64,000 nucleotides of DNA from contig WIXG01000029.1 of NCBI GenBank assembly GCA_009869945.1, positions 248,001 to 312,000 of the forward strand, written 5' to 3'. The position numbers were made by a program, and so were the translations under genes. The notes under the pieces are model-generated. The model had not been told where the DNA came from and ran no database searches. It worked only from the letters and a program-made list of their open reading frames with translations. Below are positions 1 through 29,573 of the stretch, piece by piece (within the stretch, counting starts at the first letter, position 1; each line of letters opens with the position of its first letter). The stretch comes from Mesaphorura yosii (Eukaryota > Arthropoda > Collembola > Poduromorpha > Tullbergiidae).

Positions 1-16812
<16,812 letters not shown>

Positions 16813-19800
16813 TGACCAGAATAAGTATGTATTGTTCACAAACCAAATCTAAATGATTGGCTTGTCCACTGATAGCTGCAAAGAAAAGAAAAAAGGGTTA
16901 ACATTGATCATCATAGAAATGAAAATTGGTTCACATCTGAGAAGCTTCAGATTCGCATCTGAGTCTGAAGTCTGAACATGCCTACAGTGAGCGAGTGCGA
17001 ATGAATTAGAAGGAGTCCGCGTTTAGCAATTGCCAAAATTGCCAATGATGCATGAATATGATTATGATTCAAAGAGAAGATTCGAATGCTCGAAGTTTAT
17101 GGTAATCAGCTTGAAATTACAAATGATAATGTGCATGTTGTTTACGTGCTTTTCAGACTCATTTGTTCTTATCTCGCTGGTCTAAACCAGGCTTGTATTT
17201 TTAGAGTATCTGCGAAATGAATTCCCAAAACCATGGCCATGCACAATGGCACAATACAGAAAATGGAAGTTGTGAATTTGCGCTTCGATTGTAAATATTG
17301 CTCAAACTTAAGCTCTGGTGTCGGCATTCTTCTAGCATATTTACGAGCCTAACTTGAAGATTCCATGAAATAATGATCAAAAAACACGGGCAAATTATGT
17401 TGCAATAGGACTAGTAACTCGCATTCTATCAATGAACGTCACATGCTTTTGACTATTGACGTTGTTTTCCCTCTGGCCCATTGTCGAATGCGATAAGTTT
17501 TGCAATGCCAGATAAATGATAAATACCGTACTTGTCTGGATACTGAATTTCAGTACAGGTCAAGTCAGAGATTGAAAACCAGAAATTCAATGATGAGAAT
17601 TTGGTAAACAAATTCAAAGCACGACGGAGATGAGTAAATTAGAACAACAAAACACTCGAGTCAAGAGCAGAGCGTAAGTGCGTGTATGTGGATGCGAGAT
17701 AGATAATACATAGACTCAGGAAACACTGAAAGTTATAACACGATACGGTTTGGCAATAAGCACTAATTTGTACTCGTATTAGTTTCAAAACATCAAGTCT
17801 AGATTTTCATACCAAATCTGACCAACGTTGTTTTTGTACATGTGGTTGCAAGAGACCATGAACGTTTATCATTGTTGTCCGTATGTGTCTACGCCGCTAG
17901 ACCTGAATTCCCGTTCCCGTCTCGCGGGCGGACACAATGAGCTTGAACAACGAAGTCTAGCATTACACGAGCTTCCAGTGCCGCCCACAGATCTCTCCAA
18001 GCAAATAACAAAGTTTCAATCCATGCTTTCTTCCATATGTTGGTGGTAAATGTGGATGAATTGAATCTTAACCACCTTTCCCTTTCCCGCAAGTCACAAA
18101 TATCCAATCCTTCTGAACATTGTGGTGGTAGGACTGGTACACCTGCGTCTAGCTATCTTTCACATTGCCAACTGCCCAAACTATGTGGAGTTTCTTGGTT
18201 TGGGCTCCAGACTCCATGCATTGCCTATTTGCACGCAATTTGCAATCGATAGATTTTTATTCTTATTTCGAAACAGCACAACAAAATAATTCAGTTAAAA
18301 AAAGTTAAATGATCACGACCTGACGCAGTGAAAATTTGTTATTCCGGTTCCATCGACTGACGTTAACAACTTGCTTTGATCTAAGCTGAATGCAAGCATC
18401 GTGCAACTATTCTCCCGGCCAAGCAGCATGACATGGCATTAGTATGTAGATCACGACCATGGAGTCTTAAATTAACCTTGCTTAAAGTTAACATAGAATA
18501 CATTAGTGTGCACAACACATCTAGTTTGCGGTTCAAATTCTATGAACCGGACCATATATCAGTTTCGTTTAGCCATTCTATAATACATCACGCTTACACC
18601 CAGCATGATGCTGACTTTGATGACAGTTATGTCGTAAATCCGGTAAACAGCAAGTTGACTATCCCACAAGTTGCCATTAAAATGGCGCTAGTGACTGTGA
18701 GTACGCACGCGTACGTGTGTAAAGCAATCACGATACACGAGCATTACTATTCGTCCTAAACGTGTAATAAAATATGCGTGTCATCGCAGTTAACCTGTTG
18801 AACAATTACAACTGCGCAAAGTAAACAAAATGTCAGAAATGATGCCTCACTCGAACTCTTCAGTTTTTGCAAGGTTTTTCTTTTATGCGAAAAAGTCAGT
18901 AAACATTTAATTATGTTTTCAGGTACATATATTTATCCTTCACTTTTGTTCACAGCACGCATGCATTTATATGCTTGGCTTGATGTATGATCCAGCAAGT
19001 GTGACTACAGTCTAAAGCTAAAGTAATGATATATTTGAGTAAATAACGGCAAGAATAAGAATATCCGGGAATCTAATGAGATCTATTTTCATTCTATGAT
19101 TCACTTTTCCTGATTAAACAATATGGCTCAATATGCAATGCATCATAGGGTGTAGTACGAAAATGAAGTAGTACGTCTACTAATATCCCACGACTAGAAG
19201 CGATCGAGGTAAATCTTGAAAAAGTTCCTGAATTTGCATTTATTTCCACGAATCCAAGCTGGTGGAATGAAACACGTTTTCTGCTCCAATCTCGTGCGTG
19301 ATGTTGCGAAATACTCCTTTCAATTATTGACGCAGTATTATTGAGTGCAGGAGCTAGTCGGACTGCTTCCTGCCTGTCCGCCATAATTTTATGGGCACAT
19401 GAACGATTTATTTTCGCGCAGTGCAACAGAGTACGACTGGTGCCCTGCAGCCAGAAGAATTTGCAAAACTTGGTTCGCAGATGTGTGACCGAGCCGAGTG
19501 TTCCAAATAGGTTGGCAAACAAAACTAACGTATAATCATACGTAATTATCTATTTAACTAGAAGTAAATAATATTAGCATGAACAGGATACTCATGCTGG
19601 CGACTGCCTGCCGTCAGTTGCCCATGTCCTTCATCGAAAACGTCCAGGTACATAAATCATGCATCCTATTTATCTGTCAATTTAATGAAAGATCTTTCAA
19701 GAGTCAATAAGCAAAGAGAATGTACACAGCTCAATGTACTATGCACCGGTAAGAAATAATCCTTGTTTTCTACTTCGCTCGGCAGGAACTTAATGGAAAT

Positions 19801-22658
19801 TAGGATATTAAGCATGAGCTTAATGGATGTTGTTACTGAGTACAGATGTTCAAGCAAAAATGAGTTTACATACATTGTGTGCTGTGTGCTACATGCGGCC
19901 TGGATTAGATTCTCAATAAGACATTAAGTACTGGAAAAATGAACTTTAATAGGGCTGCCTTTCATTTCTAATAATACAATAGCTTTAATATGTCATTATT
20001 TTCTAATCAGGATCAACATAATAACAAAGTCGCAGGACAGAAGAAAAACAACTCCTGACAAGCAGTTTATGAATTTCATCCGGAGATGAGGTCATCACAT
20101 TAAATGCATTCGCGTATTCATTCATCTCCATACCGCAGTAACAACTTCAAGCTATTCAAACTTTGTTTCGATCGTGCGAGGGCCAGGCGAAGGCGATGTC
20201 GAATGATGAAGTAAACAAGGTCTACCAACGCAAGTCAAATCGTAAGTGAACTCGAGCCGGGGGCTGTCTGTCTGCTTCATTGACACCGGTCGGTCAAAAT
20301 TCGTACGAAGACATTTGCAGAATGCAAAGTGCAGGCTGGACCCGTACACCGGAACGACAAACACGTAGACAAAAAACGAGTCAATGAACAAGAATTCGTG
20401 AACAACTATGTAAATAACATGGAGTATCACACAATTATGTTATAGCTGTCGGCTGGCATACCCGAAAGAGTTGCTAAGTGAGTAAACAGGATTCACTCTG
20501 TTTTTCGCCTCAACGTACCCCGATACATCGTACTTAATTGTATCGGGCGACAGCGGGATCGTTGTAACCGTGTACGCCAAGACATTGTAACTTGATGGTT
20601 GCGTAGCTCTATAGCTCGAAACGAAAGAGTCACAACTTTGTTTTTGTTTTCGTGAAAGATCACAACAACTCTCATTTGGTTGAGAAACATTTTCGTTTTC
20701 CTACCTGCGCCTGCCATTCCCTGCCACGCAGCGAGAGAATGGTTGTGGGTTGTGTCAAATCTAAAGCACATCTTGTGCATCTGCGTAGTAGTCACGGATT
20801 TTTTGCAATGTACCTGAACTCACGGCGCGACGGCCAAATTGAGATGGGTTTCAAGTAGTGGCTGTTTACTACCAGAACGTACTTTTATACGGGGAGTAAT
20901 CGCCATCGACCATCGTCAGGCAGGCAGGGCACTTGTTTGTGCGTCGAGTGTACAAAAGTAAATAGACATGTTTTTTGCCCTGCTGCTTGATTGCTACTGC
21001 CGAGGTGCTTAGCAAGCGTTGAAGAAAACCTTGAGGCTAAATTATAAAAATTTGATATTTGACAAGTTTAAGATTCGTGTTATTGTTCATGAAAGTATGA
21101 AGACAGCCGCGCAATTGCTACATGGAAGTGTCATAAACAAATATTTACGAACTTCTCACGAGCATACGGAGTACGCTATTAACTTGAAAGACATGAAGCA
21201 GTGCGCTATTGTTGAGATGCTTGTAAATCCAAATTAATTTCTTCGATTTATCACTACATACGATAAGAAGTTTGCAAATATGAATGTCTCCTGTCTGTGC
21301 TGTGACGCTTCGCACTGTAATGGATTTTTTGACCCACGGCTTACAAGGTCTCAAGGTTAATAAGTCTGGTTTTATTGTCATATTTACGTTGTTGCGTTAC
21401 GCATATTAATCATATTGCGTGCTTAGAGGCAATGATTTGGCGTACCACCCGGCGTAAAATTGCTTCCCGCTGCTGGTCTTTATTTTTAAGGGTTGCTCTC
21501 TTGTTATCGTATTATGGCATTTGGCATGCTCTCGCGGTATGAATGTAGCTTGTCCATGATCAGCGTCAACATTTCCTTCCCAAGTCCCATTCTAATTAAT
21601 TACATTGCTTGCCAGCTTCGTCTGGTCAAACTCAACTTCAACTCAACTCTGCCTACTGCCTTGACCTTGCCCTTGAGCGCACACCCTCACACTACACAAA
21701 CTACGCCGCAGAAGACAGAATCATTAAAATCATGAATTCTAAAATCATTAGAATAGTTGCACATGAAATCGAGCATTAGCATAGATTTAGATTATAAGTG
21801 GTAACTGTCGTGTTCGAATGAATGGTTCATCGGGTCATCATACTCACAGCCATGTAACATGTAATTTAAATTCGATCCTTGACATTACAAATTAAAAATG
21901 GAAGTATTCTGTCACAGAGAATGCTGATGGCGACCATGAAATATGAATGAATGAATAGGAAATCTGAATGAACGAACAAGAATAAAAAATTCGGCATCAG
22001 ACCAGGCGGACAGGCACTTACGTATGATATGATAAGACTTGAGAAGTTATGCACGCATGAAAACATAGCAAACGACGGAGAATTAAGCTCTAGTCTACTT
22101 GTGGAAAGCTGTTAGCTGTTACACTGTTACCGGTTTATTGTTGGTTTAGGTAGCAAATGCATGTGCTAAGTAACAGCTTCCTGTTTTCCTCCTATTATTT
22201 CTCTTTTATAATTATGGGTTTATTTTCTCATAAACCGATGCATTAACTAGATCTACATCCATTGGCTGGCGTGCTCATTACCAACTCACATGACGCCAAA
22301 CATTGTTGCTGTTACAGCAAATAATACGCGCTTTTAAAACTGTGAGCCTGTCTTAGGCAGGCTGTCATAAACAAAACGAGTGATGTGATCAAACCTTTTG
22401 AGTGACCACTATCATCTTCCGTACTTGTGGAGAGGTTTCAAAGTTTTAATAAGACAATAAAACCATATCTTGCCATAATGTTACATGACCGGAACAGAGA
22501 ACCTTTCAAACTACCGAAGCTCCTTGTTGCTTTCAGGGTGAAGGGCTTGTGCCTCATGACTTGACACCAAGAACAATATTAAGAAACTTTCCGTTCAGTC
22601 ACGACGCAGTCGCAATTTACATGCACTGTGCGAATTCGAATTTACAGTCAATTGGATC

Positions 22659-22674
22659 ACAGACAGACAGACAG
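22659..22674. repeat. Short ACAG tandem repeat
   Basis: Four tandem ACAG units, a minor simple repeat in the region between InR and TRIT1. Confidence 0.7.
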
Positions 22675-25530
22675 GGCAACTGTTCCGATTCGTCCCGTCT
22701 AAATTCATTCATTCAACAATAAACAGGAAGTTGGGCATGTGTCGTGTGTGCGTGTGGGCAAGGCAGAGTACGCAGTTCTAAAGAGATAACAGCTGAATAC
22801 CCGACCAATATACACAAAATGATGTTAGTACCTTGTTAGATTTGACATGAAACTGTACTCCGAGTTTATTGCCGGTCCTCACTTCAGAAAACCATCCAAA
22901 CCAAATCATGGACAGTACTTAAAATACTTGATGTTAAGTGTTTCCATTTGAAAATAGCTTTCTTACAGAATTGTTATTGTACTTGAAATTTGCATCCTTT
23001 TCTAATTCCAACCGGTTTCCAAACTCTACACACAGACAGCTATGAATGAACTAATTCCTTCCTGCCGCTACGATCTGATTTGTCCAATGTACTACATACT
23101 ACATTGAATTTTGCATGCAAAAATAATTGACAAGCGCGAAATATCTTTATCAGTGTCTTGAGGTCTCGGCCCTCGGCTTTTCTAAACCTCACGCGTCAGA
23201 CAGCCAGGTACAATGAATGACAAGTGAGTACACGGACAGAATCAAGAAGCCTAAGAAAGCCGCAGACGGTTGTTAACAACTTTAAATGTCATGCTAAATG
23301 CTAAGGAGTGTTGATGACCGCCTGCTGATGGTACTGTCATACTGTCTGTGCTCTATCTCACTTCGTCTGACTCTGATTGTAATTAAAACGAAGCAGTTCA
23401 ACCGTCAACCAGGCAGGAGACTATGCGAGACACATACGTAATAGAATGACATAACGACATTAAAATGGCAAAGAACAACTCAAAAAGAAACCGCAAGTCG
23501 CAAGTTCACGATGCCCTGACATATGCTGTTACCACATTGCAAAATTGCAATGTCCATTGCCACGGTAAGCGAATGTGAATTAACTTTTTCCAAATTGATC
23601 AAGCTCTAAAAATTTGTGCGTCACTAATTCCTGAACAAAGTTAATTAACTTGTAACTTTCCGTATGGAATTGCGTAGAACGAAAGCAACTCCAAGTCAAC
23701 ACTCAACAGAAGAATCTGTTGTGATTCTATACAACAATTTCGTTCTTAAACTGCGTTCCATCCTATTTATCTCTTTCCGTTCTCCAGAATTCTAGGTGTT
23801 TCCTTATGCTAATGTTGTGAACTTAATGACCTCCAGTGAACATAGTGACGATGGCGGAAGCGGTCATGACTGTGAAAAGAAAGCAGTCAAGTTCTGGAGA
23901 ATATATTTTTGTTCTTTCCGGTGCACGGATCCTCATTTTCTTCGTTATTTTTATGTTCATATTTAGCAATGTAATATGCAATTATGCACCACTAGCCATA
24001 GCCATTTTCTGCCCAATGATACAAGTAACATTTGCATTTATTAATTCTTACCTATCTTGACGACATGTCGTATGCATTATTGCATTCGCAAATGCAAATC
24101 CCGGGTCATGATCCTATGTATCACTTGAGCTTTTACACTAATATAACTCATACTTAACTTCGCCATTACATTGCATTTTGATTTTTTCATGTCCGGTGAA
24201 TTAGAACGAGGTCACGTTGTCGGTGCACAACCAGTGGGTCGCAAGATTACCAGCGGCTAAATAAAATATCTGATGGGTACGTATTGGAAAAGGTTTTCCA
24301 AACTGAATTAATAATTCTTCAATAGTAGGAGTTTAGATTGATGTCGGCAAATACAAATGTCTGTTCGGTGACCCATTATGAACTCAGGTCCACGATGTTT
24401 CGATAAAACCAAATGCGCGACCGGTCTAAAATCCATTCCCAAACCTGCTCTCTGATCAGATTCTTGCCGTGTTCAGAAGAAACACTTCCAATTTCTAGAA
24501 TCTCAACTCAACCCATGCAGATGGCCCGGATCTAATTCAAGCTCACTAATCCTGGATACTTAGTTACAATGACACAATCCACAATCGTCTTGTGTTGTAA
24601 ATGATGCTCACTTTCACACTAACTTGTACTTTGGAGGCTACCTCATTCTTGATTCTTTAGCAAAACCATGAAGTGAAGATTAGATAATTTGCTTGATTCC
24701 AGCGATGATTCTGGGATGCTGCCGTATTGTCGTATCGCGCAAAACCAACCAATTCATGAATTTGAAAACAATTCCCGGATACTGTGCACTAGGTTGTATA
24801 ATCGGTATTGAAGTGTGGTAGTAAAATTTCGCACTCTGTTTTTCACTCACTACGCTCCTCACAGAGTTGAATGCTGAATAAACCTGAATTAAATGATAGG
24901 CATACGATTGGGATAGGAAAGCATACGTGTGTGAGTTGTTTCACTTTAACATGCTACCACGTAGACGTAGAGCATTTATTTTACGTATAAAAGTACCTCA
25001 ATCTGAATCCGCTCGTGTTGCGCTCTTGCACTGTTCGTCAAGATAAATAGGAAGACAATGAAGATGCGTATGCGTGGAGTACACAAAACCATTGTAGATC
25101 CTACATGGTTTCAAGCACACGAAATAATCTTTTCCTGTGGCCCAGGCGAGACTGAGCACTGGTGCAGACGTAAAAGTTGTTTACGATCTCGGTCGTCATC
25201 TCGTCATTGAAAATTTCCACAACAGAAAGGCTCACCTCGCCATTCATCGTGTAGCATAACATCAATTGAGCTCCCTGCATGATCTTCGTTTATGTATTTA
25301 CATTCACAAAATAACATAACAATTGCATAATACCCTCCAAGATGCAGCGCGGAGCCATCTACATGTTACATAACAATAATTGTGCATGCATTTCGACCCG
25401 CGTTGCTCCGCTACAAAGAATAATGTTCCGAGGCCCGTCTCCTGCATTACTTTTATACAGCTGACTGCAGATGATGATTGAAGAGTGAGTTATTCACAAA
25501 TCACAAAATAAATCATAATAGAATTAGTTC

Positions 25531-25536
25531 TTTATT
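25531..25536 (-). promoter_or_regulatory. Candidate polyadenylation signal of TRIT1
   Basis: AATAAA on the minus strand (TTTATT on plus), 210 nt beyond the TRIT1 stop codon, a usual distance for a short 3' UTR. This is supported by motif and position only. Confidence 0.45.
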
Positions 25537-25745
25537 TCTACTTTCTCAAGATACTGATCAGAGTCCAAAGTCATAAAATATATCTGTGAGATGAATGAAA
25601 GCACGCTTATTAAGTATTAAGGCTCCCGTGTAGATCATCACGTTGACATACATTCATTCGCATCTGCGTGAAAAGACGCAACAAAACAAGAAAACGTCAC
25701 TAATTAACAAGAGATCACTCCAATTACTTCTTAATAGTGCAATCT

Positions 25746-27626
25746 TCATGTAGAATCTCGGCTTATCTCATATGCATTGGTTGAATTTAACACTGCCAAC
25801 TCTTCAGGTTTTAGAATGTTTTGGGCGTCTTGAATTTGCGGAGGACCGTCCTCATCCAGTTTCATTTCTTCTTTTCTTCTAGCCATCATACGCTTATGTC
25901 GACGAGACTTTAGGTGCAGATCGTACTGAATTCTTCCTACAAACACCCTTCCGGTGCAAACTTGACATTCTCTCAGCGTAAGATCATCTTCCTCGGTCAC
26001 AATTTGTGGGACAAGTCTTTCCTTGATTAGTGGCACAAGCTCTGCTTGATTGAGTAGGTGGGCTTCTACAATTGATTCTGCAACATTGACTACATTGCGG
26101 GTCCAGGCGTCTGGTTGAACATCTGTGCCATCAAGCCAATATACAGGCGGAATTTGGCGCCGTGATGGCCGTAGAAATCGCTGCTTGATCCACCGTATTT
26201 GCTTCTTAGCATATTGTCTTGTGGCAATCTTGAGCAGCTCTATACCGGCAAGGAATTTCTTCTCTCCTTCGTCTGTGCCACGCTCAGGTGACAGTAGCTT
26301 CAAATACTCTTGAAATTCTTTGAATCCAATTGATTGGAGTAGTCCTTTGGTGAAGTCCAACTCGCCACTACAATATTAAGGGCATTATTAGTTACGAGCA
26401 ATAGGAATTTAGAATTTCTAAGGCATGTCGCATATGCAACTTAACTTACCACTGCAATTCTCGAAAGTGATCAATGTAAGCTGTGATCTCAGCCTGTAAA
26501 CCCTTCGCCACCATTTCGTCTACACGTGAATTTATTCTCTCCTCCAAAATCTCCTTTGGTACTTGAATCCACAAGCAAAACGAGTTGGGATAACGAAGTG
26601 GACCACCAAGGTGGGAGTTTTTGTTCCCTTCAGTTTGAGTTTCTGAGTCGTTCATCCCTACTCTCCTTTGCTGTTCAATTAGGTCACTGTGTTTCTTTCC
26701 GGTTTGAAATCGAACTTGCAAAGATCTCAAAACTTTCCGTCTCTCGTTCGGATGAAACTTTTGTGCCCGCTCCGGATCAACTACTCTCAGAGCAGAATGC
26801 AGCTCCTGAGAAGTCCATTTGGAGACAGTTTCGTCATCTTCTAAAAAATCACCGTGAATTTGAGAGAAATACTTCAGGATATCGTTTTGAAATATTGGGT
26901 CGTCGAGTGGTTTAATTGATGGTTTATTGTCATCATCATTAGTGCTGAGACGTCTTTTCATCGGATGGTTGAGAACTTTCTCCGAGGGTGGGGTTTGTAT
27001 TAAAACTTGCCAGAGGAGACTTTCAATGTAGTAGTTGGTTCCGCCAACAATAAGGGGCAACTTCCCATCAAGAAGTATGCGTTCAACCTAAACAAAAAAG
27101 CTTGAACTTCAACAAGAACATTTCAACAAATCAGTTAATGGTGCATCAAACTCTTTACAATTTTTGTGGCTTCTCTCTGGAACCGAACAACATCAAACTT
27201 CTCAGAGGGACTCGTGATGCTGATCAAGTGATGAGGGACTCCACACATTTCATCCGCCGTGACTTTATTTGTGAGTATGTCAAGTCCTTGGTATATCTAA
27301 TGCAACAATTATCAATTATCAGAATCGTAAAAATTGCTGTCATAAACTACACTATGCGAAGGTAAATGTAAAATGAAGTGTTCTGTGTACGCCTTTAATA
27401 CCTGCATTGAATCCGCAGAGATGATTTCCCCATTGAGCCTTTTTGCTAAGCTAATGGCTAGTTTAGACTTTCCTGTTCCAGTAGCACCCAAGATGACTAT
27501 CACAGGTAATCGCGATAACCTCGAGAATAACATTTCGTGTTCCAGTTTCTCCAGTTGATTCTTTGGAGATACTACGTCATCTTGATACGAGATGACATCA
27601 GGTGTTGAGCTATAATTGGTCGTCAT
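25746..27626 (-). CDS. TRIT1: tRNA dimethylallyltransferase (isopentenyltransferase)
   Basis: Transfers a dimethylallyl group from DMAPP to N6 of adenosine 37 in tRNAs reading UNN codons (i6A37), in mitochondria and cytosol in relatives. Exons in order: 27402-27626, 27159-27296, 26450-27087, 25746-26367. Junctions are GT-AG, phases 0, 0 and 2 agree, and the total is 1,623 nt for 540 residues; human TRIT1 is 467. Visible features: P-loop GATGTGKS (47-54), ISADSMQ followed by IYQGLDI across the first intron, [20 protein letters not shown] (from 135), [37 protein letters not shown]-like [13 protein letters not shown], and a C-terminal matrin/U1-type zinc finger C-x2-C-x13-H-x5-H. The sequence between GGTNYY and HPNERR is longer than usual and acidic. 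The start is the first ATG, followed by an acidic leader; see findings for a second possible start at residue 32. Confidence 0.96.
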
Positions 27627-27903
27627 TACATCAAACTCTCAAAGTGATCACAAAGTGCTTCAAGAATATAGCTCCGAAGAAATCGATCGAGATTTTAGGA
27701 ACATATTATATATTAGTCTATGAAACTGAAATCCTAACTTTATCACAACTAATTTGAAAGCAGAATTTGCGCTCTCAGCCCTCATTGCACGTATTTGAGT
27801 TGCCCCTTCGTAGATGGTGCACACAGGTTTATGGTCAGAATTCGCGAACGAGAAGCGATGTAGTACTTTATGCCGGAAATATCCTTTCCGTTTTCGGTAG
27901 TCT

Positions 27904-28231
27904 ACATGATCTCACTCGATCTCAGTGCGATCTCAATCGGTAAGCTTCTACATAGCTTACGTGATCTTACATGTCAAGTTTGCATTGACCAGACCTTTCT
28001 GACATTATTTCAATATGCATTCGACCGTTTGAGTGCCAGCGCCGGTCTCTGGATCGATGAAGAATGATTGACTAACTACACCTGACCTAGCTAACCAAGT
28101 AACTAACCTTTGTTGGACAAAATCATGATCATGGATCATGATAAGTATCCACGCTCGTGCCCCTTTATCTGAGATCGATGAGATCACATAAGGTGTTGTA
28201 GGGCATGCACTGAGAGCGAGTGAGATCATGT
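27904..28231. repeat. Imperfect inverted repeat, possible small MITE-like element
   Basis: The 25 bases at 27,904-27,928 match the reverse complement of 28,207-28,231 at 24 positions, around about 280 bp of interior. The interior holds further GATC/CATGATC-rich near-palindromes (about 28,122-28,142). Size and structure resemble a non-autonomous inverted-repeat element, but there is no clear target-site duplication and no second copy was noticed in the window. It could also be a chance hairpin or a regulatory stem. Confidence 0.35.
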
Positions 28232-29546
28232 AATGCTAGACTGCACCGTTTTCATCCATATTTGTTGTAGAGGTTATCTTGTTCAACTATTCCAAACAAC
28301 CGCGACCAAAATTCCAACTAGCTAAGTTATCGTTGAGCCTGAGCTCAGCTCAAGACTCTCGATTCGTTTAAGGTTATGATGCCAGTTCGCTCGGTAATCA
28401 TAAATTGGATGAGTTACAAAATAAATCGTATTTGAGCATCCCAAGTCACCAATCAGGTCTCATCAATCATTTCTTCGACACATTTCTGCACGAGCACGCG
28501 TTATGTTTCCACCCACCGTTTGGGGCCCTTCAAAGCATTCTTTATTTAAATGCAAACTTTAATTTCCACGCCCGTCTACTGAGAGGACTCGATGAGCAAG
28601 AGCCAAGAACCCTAACCCGACAAATAATGCATTAGTTGCGGTGCAGCATGTGACACTACTTGATTGATTTCAACAGGGACCAACCAGTGATCGTTCCCTG
28701 GCATCAACGAACAGTTACCGCTTTAGTCATTTAGCGAGAATTTTATTTGATCATTTTCGATTTATGTTTCAATCCATCATTGCATGATTTCATACACCAA
28801 ACGCAACCTTTGTCTGCTGAATTGGCGGCGACGACGGGGCGAGAACGCTGTAGTTTGTGCACTTCATGCGGAATGCTGATGTACGGAACACAAGCAGAGA
28901 CTTCTTCCCCGCTATCAAAATATTGGCGAATCGTGGAAGGTGATTCAGTGGAGACGAAACCGACCTGAACTCAAGCCCTGAATAATAGCCAGATTATTCA
29001 GCAAAGTGCAATAAAACCTTAAACGAGCTTATTGTCTTATGCAGAGCAGTTCAATTTTATTTTATCAGTGAGAGTTCGGGTCAAATTAATGGCATCGAAG
29101 GGATTCACTCTAAAAACCTCTACATTAGTGCATGTGCCAGCACCATATCTCGTACCAAATTTTCGTTCTCGAACATTGCTTTCACGAGAGATAAGAACGA
29201 AATGGATTGCGCTTTGTGTGATTGTAACAACCCTTTTCTCTCCAGATCACTTCAATATGCAAATGTAGCAAAAAACAGGACCTGACAACCCGAGTTGCAA
29301 GATCCGTTACCTTGTGACATTTTGGCTTTTGTTCCCTATACCATCCATATTGGATTTAAACTTAAGCCCAAGAGACAACCTTATCGGACTAGTAAAATCC
29401 TCATCTCTAACATTGTCTCAATCTTGAGATTCCATTCCGGATGAAATTCCACGCATTCACGCATTATTTGCCTTTCATTGCAAATCCTTCGTTCGATCAT
29501 AACTGCGGTACCGAATCAGATGCAGTTGTCCGCCTGTCCGTCCGCT

Positions 29547-29573
29547 CCGGCCAACCAAGGCCGGGCCCGGCCT
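29547..29573. repeat. GC-rich nested palindrome
   Basis: CCGGCC AACCAA GGCCGG forms a perfect stem, and its right arm overlaps a perfect 16-base palindrome AGGCCGGGCCCGGCCT (29,558-29,573). This is strikingly GC-rich against an AT-rich background. No function is known to me. Confidence 0.6.

Larger units (their letters stand above)
16876..25745. other. InR upstream region, probably first intron(s) and promoter
   Basis: About 8.9 kb between the InR leader exon and the 3' end of TRIT1. The acceptor at 16876-16877 shows that at least its right-hand start is intron. One or more 5' UTR exons and the InR promoter should lie here or further right. A minus-strand donor with excellent consensus (GATAG|GTAAGAAT, intron starting at 24051) is one candidate for the end of an untranslated exon, but nothing else supports it. 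No coding sequence of a known family was found. Confidence 0.6.

Noticed and set aside
16813-16839. Extending the InR start to a GTG at 16,839
   Set aside because: GTG is not a normal start in animals; the in-frame TAG upstream and the ATG pair at 16,807-16,812 fix the start.
18520-18550. B-box-like GGTTCAAATTC, checked as a tRNA
   Set aside because: The neighbouring bases do not form a T-arm stem, and no A-box or acceptor stem fits.
19094-19522. 142-codon minus-strand ORF between InR and TRIT1
   Set aside because: Looks like a chance frame; no conserved motif and no exon signals fitting InR.
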